Source: a virus
DNA: 25,182 bases
Strand: one strand, 5' to 3'
IMG/VR virus record: IMGVR_UViG_3300043617_000010
Span: 1 to 25,182 of that record
The position numbers were made by a program, and so were the translations under genes. Shown piece after piece: positions 16,369 to 23,130 of this stretch. Under the pieces are notes generated by a model that had not been told where the DNA came from, ran no database searches, and saw only the letters and a list, made by a program, of their open reading frames with translations. Position 1 is the stretch's first letter. Each line of letters begins with the position of its first letter.

Positions 16369-19278
16369 ATGCGCTTTAACCTTCTCATCTCCCTGCTCCT
16401 TGCTCCCTGCTCCATGCTCGTCGCGCAACAGCCGAGCAAGGCCATCACCGCCAACCCGACCACCGGCGAATTGCTCTGGCCCGACAAGGAGACGTTCAAG
16501 CTGATCAACGGCATCGCTTCGGGCATGAGCAATCCGATGACGGCCCCTGGCGACCTGATCGTTGGCGGCGTCGGCGGCGCGCCCGCGCGTCTTGGAATTG
16601 GCCTGCCAGGCTACGTCCTCGCGGTGAATCTCACGGCTGACGGCCTCGTTTGGATTCCAGCCCCGACCGGCGGCGGCGGAGGAGGCACCGGCACGGTGAC
16701 GAGCTTCAGCGCCGGCACGCTCTCGCCCCTGTTCACGACTAGCGTCGCCACCCCGACCACGACGCCGGCGCTCTCGTTCTCGCTCTCGAGCCAATCGGCG
16801 AATCGCATCTTCGCTGGACCTGTTACGGGCGGCGCCGCTGCGCCGACCTTCCGCGCCCTGGTGCCGGCCGACGTGCCGGACCTTTCGGGCATTTATCTCA
16901 CGCCAGGCGCGGCCGCAGCTGCCTACGTGCCCGTTACCAGGACGGTCAACGGCCACGCTCTTAGCGCCGACGTCACCGTGACGAAGGCCGATGTTGGCCT
17001 CGGCAACGTCGACAACACGAGCGACCTCGCGAAGCCGATCAGCACCGCGACCCAGGCGGCACTCAATGGCAAGATGAGCAATCCGATGACGGCCGCTGGG
17101 GACCTGATCGTGGGCGGAGCCAGCGGCGCGCCAGCGCGCCAGGCTATCGGCACGGCCGGGCAGGTCCTCGCCGTCAATGGCACGGCCAACGGTGTCGTTT
17201 GGATTCCAGCCCCGAGCGGCGGTGGCGGCACGGTGACCAGCTTCAGCGCGGGCGCGCTCGCGCCTTTGTTCACCACGGCCGTGGCGACGCCGACCACGAC
17301 CCCCGCGCTTTCGTTCTCGCTGACGAACCAAGCGGCGAATCTGTTCTTCGCCGGCCCAGCGTCGGGTGCGGCCGCCGCTCCCACGATGCGCGCCCTGGTG
17401 CTGGCCGATGTGCCGGACCTCTCGAGCATTTACCTCACGCCAGGCGCGGCCGCGGCCGCCTACGTGCCCGTCACCAGGACGGTCAACGGCCACGCTCTCA
17501 GCGCCGACGTTACCGTGACGAAGGCCGATGTTGGCCTCGGCAACGTCGACAACACGAGCGACCTCGCCAAGCCGATCAGCACCGCGACCCAAACCGCGCT
17601 CAATGCCAAGGCCACGGCCGGCCCAGTAACCACTTCCGGCCTGACGATGAACACCGCGCGCTTGCTTGGTCGGACAACGGCGGCCGCCGGAGCCGTCGAG
17701 GAAATTACCGTGAGCACCGGTCTCAGCCTGGCCTCGGGAGTCCTCACTGCGACGGGCGGCAGCGCCATCACGGCCCTCACCGGTGATGTGACGGCGACGG
17801 GGCCGGGATCCGTGGCGGCGACGCTTGCGACGGTGAACTCGACGGTCGGCACCTTCGGCAGCGCCTCGCTCATTCCCGTCGTGACCGTCAATGCGAAGGG
17901 CCTCGTCACCAGCGTGACCACGATCGCGCTATCGGCTGGCCCTGCGGCGGCGGGCACGCTGACCGGAACGACGCTCGCGGCCAACGTCGTGAACGCCTCG
18001 CTCAATTCGATCACGCCGACGGGCGGCACGCTCTCGGTCGCTGGCGCGGTCACGGCGACGGGCGCGGTCACGATTGGCAACGGCGCGGCCGGCACGTTCG
18101 CGCAGATTATTCTCAACGGCGGCAGCAATGCGACCTTCGGCTCATACATTCAATTCAGCCGAAACACGGTGGCCAAGGCTTACATCGGACCGGAGTCAGG
18201 AATACTCGCGACTAACAGCGACAACCTCACGCTTTATGCACCGGCAGGAATCAGCACAAACATCTGGGCAAATGCTACGCTCGCCGGTTCTTTCACTTCG
18301 GTAGGCCTCACTGTCACGAACTCACTTTCCGCAGGCGGCAATCTCAGTGTTGCGGGAGACGTGTCCGCAAGGAGTGGAGGCATCCTCTTAGCCGGTTCAT
18401 CGGTCAATCCATACATCCAGCTCACCGACACGGGCGGCGCTTCCTATGTCGAAGTATCGGGCGGCATCCTGCGCCTCGTTCCGCGAGCGGGGCAAAGTGC
18501 CGCCGTCACGACGAACCTTACTGTCGCCGGGCAGACACAAGCGTTTGCATTCAAAGCAACGGCGGGCATCGGCGCACCATCCGCGAACTCGGTCGGCCTC
18601 GATCAGATCGGTTATGGGCGCATCTTCTCAATGGGTGCCAATACCTCGACCGCCGGCACGTTCAAGATCGCGGTGGGTTCATCGGATGCGAGCATTTATG
18701 CAGCGGTTGCCGATTTCAGCAGCTCCGGCCTCGCGATCGCTGGCAACCTGAGCGTCACCGGCTCCATCTCGAAAGGCTCCGGTACCTTCCGCATCGCCCA
18801 CCCACTCGCCGCGCTCAACAGAACGACTTACCTCGTGCACTCGTTCATCGAGGGCCCGAAGGCGGATCTCATCTATCGCGGGCGCACCGTACTCGTCAAT
18901 GGCAAGGCGACTGTCGACATCGACAAGGCGGTGGGCATGACCAAAGGTACGTTCGTGGCGTTGGCCGAGAATCCGCAGGTTTGGATTCAAAACGAATCCG
19001 GCCCCGCTCCAGTGCGCGGCGCGGTCATCGGTTCCACCCTCACCGTTGAAAGCGCCTCCGGCGTCGGTGATTTTGTTTCGTGGCTCGTCATCGCCGAGCG
19101 GCATGACGAGACGATACAGGCGGCCGACTGGACCGATCTCAAGGGCAAGCCGGTGCTCGAGCCCATCAAGGTCATCGATCCCGTAACGGGAGTTGAGCGG
19201 CCAGAGAACAAGACCGACCGGGCCGAACCCATAGCGTCGCCAGCGAAGTCGGTTAAACCAGCACCCAAGAAGATTTGA
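16369..19278 (+). CDS. Tail fibre with tandem duplication and N-terminal signal-like segment
   Basis: The 969-residue protein has a composite build. Residues 1-19 (MRFNLLISLLLAPCSMLVA) look like a Sec signal peptide, which is unusual for a virion fibre. Two tandem repeats of 183 and 179 residues follow (about 53-414). Each holds a Gly-rich hinge and ends in the common fibre motif VTVTKADVGLGNVDNTSDLA. Residues about 470-800 are Thr/Ser/Val-rich beta repeats of trimeric shaft type. From about 805 there is a conserved-looking distal domain (GTFRIAHPLAALNRTTYLVH, then FIEGPKADLIYRGRTVLVNG, then AGMTKGTFVALAENPQ-like blocks), known from fibres of many phages. The tail is Lys/Pro-rich and disordered. 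The protein probably reaches the receptor. Confidence 0.85.
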   Translation: MRFNLLISLLLAPCSMLVAQQPSKAITANPTTGELLWPDKETFKLINGIASGMSNPMTAPGDLIVGGVGGAPARLGIGLPGYVLAVNLTADGLVWIPAPTGGGGGGTGTVTSFSAGTLSPLFTTSVATPTTTPALSFSLSSQSANRIFAGPVTGGAAAPTFRALVPADVPDLSGIYLTPGAAAAAYVPVTRTVNGHALSADVTVTKADVGLGNVDNTSDLAKPISTATQAALNGKMSNPMTAAGDLIVGGASGAPARQAIGTAGQVLAVNGTANGVVWIPAPSGGGGTVTSFSAGALAPLFTTAVATPTTTPALSFSLTNQAANLFFAGPASGAAAAPTMRALVLADVPDLSSIYLTPGAAAAAYVPVTRTVNGHALSADVTVTKADVGLGNVDNTSDLAKPISTATQTALNAKATAGPVTTSGLTMNTARLLGRTTAAAGAVEEITVSTGLSLASGVLTATGGSAITALTGDVTATGPGSVAATLATVNSTVGTFGSASLIPVVTVNAKGLVTSVTTIALSAGPAAAGTLTGTTLAANVVNASLNSITPTGGTLSVAGAVTATGAVTIGNGAAGTFAQIILNGGSNATFGSYIQFSRNTVAKAYIGPESGILATNSDNLTLYAPAGISTNIWANATLAGSFTSVGLTVTNSLSAGGNLSVAGDVSARSGGILLAGSSVNPYIQLTDTGGASYVEVSGGILRLVPRAGQSAAVTTNLTVAGQTQAFAFKATAGIGAPSANSVGLDQIGYGRIFSMGANTSTAGTFKIAVGSSDASIYAAVADFSSSGLAIAGNLSVTGSISKGSGTFRIAHPLAALNRTTYLVHSFIEGPKADLIYRGRTVLVNGKATVDIDKAVGMTKGTFVALAENPQVWIQNESGPAPVRGAVIGSTLTVESASGVGDFVSWLVIAERHDETIQAADWTDLKGKPVLEPIKVIDPVTGVERPENKTDRAEPIASPAKSVKPAPKKI
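16525..17073 (+). repeat. Tail fibre tandem repeat, copy 1 (549 bp)
   Basis: The copy runs from ATGAGCAATCCGATGACGGC to the AAG before the next such start. The last ~150 bases are nearly identical to copy 2, while the middle differs more and contains a longer Gly run. Confidence 0.9.
17074..17610 (+). repeat. Tail fibre tandem repeat, copy 2 (537 bp)
   Basis: It starts with the same bases as copy 1 and ends at the equivalent AAG. It is 12 bp shorter because the Gly-rich hinge has four fewer codons. The repeat keeps the reading frame. Confidence 0.9.
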
Positions 19279-19284
19279 TTTCCC

Positions 19285-19725
19285 ATGTCCAAATACATCG
19301 CTCTCCTCCTCGCGGCTTTGCTTCCGCTTTTTGCCTGCGCCGCCGAACTGCCATTGAACCTGACGCGCGTCGAGGCCTCTGAGCTCTACGTCGCGCTTTC
19401 CGGTGCTGGCGAAGGCCTGGCTCCCGCCAATGCGATCGCCGCGGCCGACAACATCAACACGCTGCGGCCGCTCGTCGAGGGGCTCGACAAGGGCAAGGTC
19501 GCTTACCAGCGCGCCGTGCAGAAGCTCGCAAAGGCCCAGCCTCCGGACGTTGAGGCTCAGGTGGAAAAGCTGACGGCGGAGCTCGAGGCGAAGGCGGCCG
19601 AATCTTCCGCGCTCAAGCTCTCGAGCCTGGCGCTAACCGATGAGGAAATCACCGCCGCCAAGCTGAAGCCGGCGACGCTGGCCGCGCTGCGACGCTGGCT
19701 CCTGGCCCCGCCGTCGAAGAAATGA
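19285..19725 (+). CDS. Exported or lipid-anchored helical protein, unknown role
   Basis: The 146-residue protein begins with a clear signal sequence (MSKYIALLLAALLPLFACAA). It can be read with cleavage after ACA, or as a lipoprotein with cysteine 18 in a degenerate LFAC box. The mature part is alpha-helical, with a coiled coil around 90-115 (VEAQVEKLTAELEAKAAESS), and ends with a basic tail (LLAPPSKK). It lies just ahead of the holin-like gene and might be a periplasmic lysis factor such as a spanin, but no spanin signature is clear. A role in adsorption or exclusion is equally possible. The next gene overlaps by four bases (ATGA). Confidence 0.65.
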   Translation: MSKYIALLLAALLPLFACAAELPLNLTRVEASELYVALSGAGEGLAPANAIAAADNINTLRPLVEGLDKGKVAYQRAVQKLAKAQPPDVEAQVEKLTAELEAKAAESSALKLSSLALTDEEITAAKLKPATLAALRRWLLAPPSKK

Positions 19726-20309
19726 CCGCCCCCACTCCAGCGCGCCCCGAGGATTCCGCCGCGGTCAATCTCTACGAGACCAGCAACGGCCTCACGCTGG
19801 ACTACGAGCGGATCGACGGCACCGGCCATAGCGAGGGCCTGAAGATCACCTCGCAGGCGCGCGATATCGTCGTGACGGTGGGGCGGCTCGAGGGCGGGCG
19901 GGAGGACTGCCTGGACGTCAATAATCTCTGCCGGAACATTAAGGTGACGGCCGGTTGGCGCGCGGCGGGCAAGTACCTGGCCACCGTCAAGGGCGGCTCC
20001 GAGGGGATCTGGCTCGAGGGCTTCGTCTACCGGCACGGCGCCTTCCGCGACGTCGACTTTGGCAACTGGTCCGACCAGTCGAACAACTGGTGCAAGCGCT
20101 GCAGCCTCGCGCTGCGCTCCCTGGACGGCACGCCCATCCGCATTCGGTGCCTCCAGGCTGAGGCGCCGGCGCTGGTCCCTGGCACCGGCCCCTACGTGTT
20201 CGATTTCCCGTCGCCCCTGGCGTGGTACCACGGCATCGCCATCTGGCTCCTGCAGCTTTGGTGGCGGCTAACCCGGCCGCCCGCCGAGGACCAGGATTCC
20301 GACCCATGA
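19722..20309 (+). CDS. Unknown phage protein with C-terminal Trp-rich segment
   Basis: I do not recognise this 195-residue protein. Its middle has regular short strands (SQARDIVVTVGRLEGGREDC, then LCRNIKVTAGWRAAGKYLAT) that resemble a small beta-helix. It contains several cysteines (DCLDVNNLC and NWCKRCSL). Near the C-terminus a Trp-rich hydrophobic stretch (WYHGIAIWLLQLWWRLT) could be a membrane anchor or an interface, followed by an acidic end. It is linked by ATGA overlaps to both neighbours and so is likely translated together with the exported protein and the holin-like protein, suggesting a role at the envelope or in lysis. No muramidase or amidase motif is visible. Confidence 0.6.
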   Translation: MTAPTPARPEDSAAVNLYETSNGLTLDYERIDGTGHSEGLKITSQARDIVVTVGRLEGGREDCLDVNNLCRNIKVTAGWRAAGKYLATVKGGSEGIWLEGFVYRHGAFRDVDFGNWSDQSNNWCKRCSLALRSLDGTPIRIRCLQAEAPALVPGTGPYVFDFPSPLAWYHGIAIWLLQLWWRLTRPPAEDQDSDP

Positions 20310-20695
20310 CCGCGGCCGATTATATCGCCCTCGCGAAGGAGCTCGTGCCCCTGTTCATCGGCGCCCTTTTCATCGGTTTCCTCCTGACCGCGGCCCTGGC
20401 TTGCCGCCCGATCGTCGTCCGAATGGTCAACGGCCTGGCGGACCGGGCTGATGGCAACGCGATGGCCTTTGGCCTGGCCATGGGCTACGGCCTGAGCGCC
20501 TCCCTGTCCGCCCTGGCCGAGCAGGCAACCGCCCTCAACTGGCTCATCCTGGCCGCCCTGGCGAAGGTGATCAACCCGTTCATCGTCGGCGTCCTGGCTT
20601 TCACCGCCCGATCGTCGAGGCCGGCCAGCAACGATCCGCCGCCCGCGCCTCCCGCGCCTCCCCATCCGCACGGCGCGCCCGGCCCGCGCGACTGA
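20306..20695 (+). CDS. Holin-like membrane protein
   Basis: The 129-residue protein has at least two and probably three hydrophobic segments: about 12-33 (LVPLFIGALFIGFLLTAALA), a weaker one about 50-70, and about 76-98 (LNWLILAALAKVINPFIVGV). It ends in a Pro/Ala-rich hydrophilic tail. Size, multiple membrane segments and place at the end of the tail operon suit a phage holin that permeabilises the inner membrane at lysis. The ATG at 20306 overlaps the preceding stop by four bases. An alternative is a membrane protein for superinfection exclusion; no endolysin partner is seen beside it. Confidence 0.65.
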   Translation: MTAADYIALAKELVPLFIGALFIGFLLTAALACRPIVVRMVNGLADRADGNAMAFGLAMGYGLSASLSALAEQATALNWLILAALAKVINPFIVGVLAFTARSSRPASNDPPPAPPAPPHPHGAPGPRD

Positions 20696-20707
20696 GCCAC
20701 CACGACG

Positions 20708-21361
20708 TTAGGGCGTTTCCTCGATCTTAACAACCTTCGTGGGCCGCTGCGCCGTATCGTTGCCCAGGATGACTTCCTTACTGTTTTTGAATTTCTCTCC
20801 CGGCACGCGCCATTCGTTGACCTCCTCGAACCCGCCGACCAGGCGGCGCGTGGAGCAATAAACGAAATAGGGCGTGTCCTTCGGAACGTTCAGCTTGAAC
20901 CGGCCATCGCCGTCGGTGGTGGCAACCGCCAGAGGTTTGGGGAGTTTGATTTCACGCTGGAAGGTTTCATCCCACATTTTCAGGTGGACGACGTCGAAGG
21001 CGTACACCTGCACGTTGCCGAACTTGTATGGCCCCGCGCCCCGGGTTTGCACGAACACCTGGCCCTCGAGGGTGACCTGCTCCACGGTCGTCTCGCCTGG
21101 GTACCAGCGCGGGCCACCCGGCCGCTTCTGCTCCGCCGCCGCCCTGACCTCATCGGGCAGGGCTTCATAGCGGAGCGACACGCTGCCCGTCTTATGGCGC
21201 ACGAAGACATCCAGCGTCTTGAAGCTGACGAATTGAACATCCTGCAGGACGCGGCCGTCCGGCAGGCGCAGCCGTGGCACCGGTTTGGAAAGATCAATCT
21301 CGGCCCCGAAAACGAGGCCGGCCAGCAGCACGGAAAAGACAGCAGCGACTAGGGTTCTCAT
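20708..21361 (-). CDS. Secreted protein, candidate lysogenic-conversion (moron) gene
   Basis: The 217-residue product starts with a signal peptide (MRTLVAAVFSVLLAGLVFGA, then EIDL). The first mature domain (VPRLRLPDGRVLQDVQFVSF, then VRHKTGSVSLRYEALPDEVR) resembles small exported domains common in Verrucomicrobiota, where a 'dG..y..v.v' strand leads to 'G...v....LP'. A carboxypeptidase-regulatory-like region follows (ATTDGDGRFKLNVPKDTPYF). It is transcribed against the structural operon, converges on the holin gene with 12 bases between them, and carries its own promoter. This layout is typical of a moron expressed in the lysogen. Function is unknown; it may alter the host envelope. Confidence 0.75.
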   Translation of the reverse strand: MRTLVAAVFSVLLAGLVFGAEIDLSKPVPRLRLPDGRVLQDVQFVSFKTLDVFVRHKTGSVSLRYEALPDEVRAAAEQKRPGGPRWYPGETTVEQVTLEGQVFVQTRGAGPYKFGNVQVYAFDVVHLKMWDETFQREIKLPKPLAVATTDGDGRFKLNVPKDTPYFVYCSTRRLVGGFEEVNEWRVPGEKFKNSKEVILGNDTAQRPTKVVKIEETP

Positions 21362-21371
21362 ATGCCGGCGG

Positions 21372-21400
21372 AGTATCGAGGAGCGGTTCTAAATGGGCAA
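21372..21400 (-). promoter_or_regulatory. Promoter for the secreted-protein gene
   Basis: Reading leftward, TTGCCC (21400-21395) and GATACT (21377-21372) stand 17 nt apart; each matches four of six bases of the sigma-70 consensus. The expected start of transcription is within a few bases of the ATG at 21361, so the message would be nearly leaderless. Confidence 0.5.
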
Positions 21401-21544
21401 GGGAACGCCGCCGCCGGCGAGCGCAAAGACGGGTCCGAAGCGCGTGGGAAATAGTCGCTCGGCGCGCGCGATGGCGGTGGTCTTTTTAGCGGCCGTTGGG
21501 CGGATCCTTAATCGGACTGGGCAGCCGGCCGGCCGCGCCGAGGC

Positions 21545-21578
21545 AAAAAAAGGGCAGGAGCTCAAAAGCATCCTGCCC
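21545..21578 (-). terminator. Intrinsic terminator, leftward
   Basis: On the minus strand a perfect 8-bp stem (GGGCAGGA/TCCTGCCC, 11-nt loop) is followed by seven T. It would stop transcription coming from the tRNA side before it enters the secreted-protein gene. One arm of the stem doubles as an arm-type repeat of the attP candidate. Confidence 0.8.
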
Positions 21579-21641
21579 AAAATCCGTACCGCCCATTTTA
21601 AGCACCTTGATACTTAAATACTTACGAAAGCAGTCTTTGCC

Positions 21642-21678
21642 TTAACAGTCACCTGCTCTGCCACTGAGCTACCGGGCA
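21642..21678 (-). tRNA. tRNA-Asn(GUU), 5' half only
   Basis: Reading leftward from 21678: a 7-base acceptor strand TGCCCGG, TA, D-stem GCTC, loop AGTGGCA, D-stem GAGC, A, anticodon strand GGTGA and loop CTGTTAA with anticodon GTT. After this the sequence departs: no TCACC to close the anticodon stem, no T-arm and no CCGGGCA acceptor. So the tRNA match stops exactly at the end of the anticodon loop, as expected where integrase exchanges strands in a tRNA gene. Not a functional tRNA by itself. Confidence 0.8.
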
Positions 21679-21689
21679 ATAAAGTGTTG

Positions 21690-21719
21690 AAAGTAAGGGG
21701 AAAACAGAGAGTTGCGCAA
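21690..21719 (-). promoter_or_regulatory. Weak possible promoter for the tRNA half
   Basis: TTGCGC (21719-21714) and TACTTT (21695-21690) are 18 nt apart, and the -10 ends 11 nt before the tRNA 5' end. The -10 matches only three of six consensus bases. If real, it would drive the tRNA rebuilt after integration. Confidence 0.3.
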
Positions 21720-21856
21720 GATTCTGGCGAATAGAACGTCGCGGCTTTTGCCGTTGTTTGCCGTTTTTTCCGGTTGAATCCTGCCCAAAATCTGCCCAAT
21801 ACTTTTCCCCACAATGCAAAATAAAGACCTGTTATTCGTATCCACCGCCACGCCGG

Positions 21857-21875
21857 CGAAGCTCGAGGAGCTTCG
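21857..21875. other. 8-bp inverted repeat ahead of the integrase
   Basis: CGAAGCTC and GAGCTTCG are separated by only three bases. It could be an operator or leader hairpin for integrase expression, or chance if the integrase starts at 21814. Confidence 0.45.
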
Positions 21876-21978
21876 TTCATTCTGCGGCTTAAGACTGCAA
21901 GGCAAGGCGGGCATCTGGGGAGTTCGGAAAACAGCAACCTCCCCGATTACTGGCAAGGAATCTTTTCTAAAAAAGAGC

Positions 21979-23094
21979 ATGAAGACGGCCGACCTCCGGA
22001 CCGCCATCATGCGCGCCCTCCCCCAGGTCGAGGCCTTCATTGCCCGCGCCACCGATCCGTCGGGAGCGGTGATGTCGTCCAGCGGCGAAGCCTCCACCAT
22101 GCGCGAACTCTTCGACGCCTACCGCCTGGGGCCCGCCATCAAGGCGAACGCCAAGACCCGGGAGCGCAACATCGCCGACCTGGGGCGCATCATCAAGCTG
22201 GTCCACGGGACCGATTTTGAAATCGAGCAGGCCAGCAGTGCCATCGTCTCCAAGTCGCTGGCGAAGGATTACCAGACCAAGCGCATCGCGGCCGCGCAGG
22301 CCGAGTTCAAAAAGAACCTGGCCGCGATCGAGGGCGCCAAGCGCGCCATGAATAGCACCCTCAAGCACGCGCAGAGCCTCTTCTCCAAGGCGGCCCTCGA
22401 CAGCTACGACAGCCTCACCCTGGGCCAGGGTGCGCGCGAGTTCGGCGACGCCCTGCCTGTCCCGGCGCGCAAGGCCGAGGAGCCCGAGCGCTTGAGCGAC
22501 GAGCTCGTGGCACGCATGCAGCAGAACATTGCCCACGTGCACGACGAGGACCTGACGGTGTGGGCCGGCTTCATGCTGATGGTCTGGGGCGGCCTCCGGA
22601 ATATCGAGTGCTTCCATGCCCGCAAAAACTGGCTGGAGAAGTGCCCTAGCGGCTACCGGGTGAAGATGCGCGCCGTCGACGACTTCCTGCCCAAGGGCCG
22701 CAGCCGCGTGGTCGTAATCCCCACGGCCATCGCCGAGGTCCTGCTCGCCATCACCGAGATCCGCGTCGCCCTGAAGGACGGCACCGTGCGGATCCACTCC
22801 ACGAAGGGGGACGACCACCTGGTGCCTGCCTTGAACGTGACCGACCGCCACGACGCCCTCTACCGCCGCTTGAACGAGTGGCTGCGCAATCAGGGCCTGA
22901 GCGACGACAAGGGGAAGTTCGCCTACCGCCTGCGCCAATACTTCCTGACGGTGGTGGCCGAGCAGCAGGGCATGCTCTACGCCCAAGCCGCGGCCGGCCA
23001 CGCGAACCTGCTCACAACGCAGGACCACTACATCGGGGCCCCGAAGATGGTCCAGCCGATCAAGCTGGCCCTCCCGGGCGGCGGCGCCGCCTGA
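21979..23094 (+). CDS. int: Tyrosine recombinase (phage integrase)
   Basis: With the start at 21979 the protein has 371 residues. A core-binding helical domain (about 30-135) starts with STMRELFDAYRLGPAIKANA. The catalytic domain has Arg207 in GGLRNIE, Lys239 in LPKGRSRVVVIP, the box Y316-R-L-R319, His341 in AAGHAN and the nucleophile Tyr351 in DHYIG. The usual histidine of HxxR is a tyrosine here, a tolerated variant. The frame is open from an ATG at 21814 (426 residues), but that extension uses many A/T third bases unlike the rest. Next to attP, it integrates the phage, probably at tRNA-Asn. It converges on the leftward genes. Confidence 0.92.
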   Translation: MKTADLRTAIMRALPQVEAFIARATDPSGAVMSSSGEASTMRELFDAYRLGPAIKANAKTRERNIADLGRIIKLVHGTDFEIEQASSAIVSKSLAKDYQTKRIAAAQAEFKKNLAAIEGAKRAMNSTLKHAQSLFSKAALDSYDSLTLGQGAREFGDALPVPARKAEEPERLSDELVARMQQNIAHVHDEDLTVWAGFMLMVWGGLRNIECFHARKNWLEKCPSGYRVKMRAVDDFLPKGRSRVVVIPTAIAEVLLAITEIRVALKDGTVRIHSTKGDDHLVPALNVTDRHDALYRRLNEWLRNQGLSDDKGKFAYRLRQYFLTVVAEQQGMLYAQAAAGHANLLTTQDHYIGAPKMVQPIKLALPGGGAA

Positions 23095-23109
23095 CGGCCG
23101 GTGACCCGC

Positions 23110-23130
23110 GGGGGGCCTCTACGGCCCCCC
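23110..23130. terminator. Hairpin between convergent integrase and leftward genes
   Basis: A perfect 8-bp stem GGGGGGCC/GGCCCCCC with a 5-nt loop lies 15 bases after the integrase stop and overlaps the stop codon of the opposing gene. There is no T tract on either side, so it is a weak or Rho-assisted bidirectional terminator at most. Confidence 0.5.

Larger units (their letters stand above)
21570..21799. other. Candidate phage attachment site attP with arm-type repeats
   Basis: The 15-bp direct repeat ATCCTGCCCAAAATC occurs at 21570-21584 and 21778-21792. A further CTGCCCAA lies at 21792-21799, and a weaker CCGCCCAT at 21589-21596. These flank the broken tRNA-Asn end (TTAACAG, 21642-21648) next to the integrase gene. 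Core in a tRNA with repeated boxes on both sides is the layout of attP sites of tyrosine integrases, in which the boxes bind the N-terminal arm domain. Confidence 0.65.
21362..21978. other. Gene-poor attachment/regulatory region (617 nt)
   Basis: No convincing gene lies here. In order it holds the promoter of the secreted-protein gene, a leftward intrinsic terminator, the attP candidate with the tRNA-Asn 5' half and its possible promoter, an 8-bp inverted repeat (21857-21875), and the probable untranslated lead to the integrase. Its right part is visibly lower in GC than the genes around it. Confidence 0.7.

Noticed and set aside
21393-21617. Plus-strand ORF of 74 codons between the secreted protein and attP
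   Set aside because: It overlaps the secreted-protein promoter, the leftward terminator and one attP arm repeat. Its Arg/Ala/Pro-rich translation looks like chance reading of GC-rich DNA, and no ribosome site precedes it.
21814-21978. Longer integrase start giving 55 extra N-terminal residues
   Set aside because: Third-codon bases there are not GC-rich like the rest of the gene, an inverted repeat falls inside it, and no ribosome site is seen. It remains possible, so it is mentioned as the alternative.
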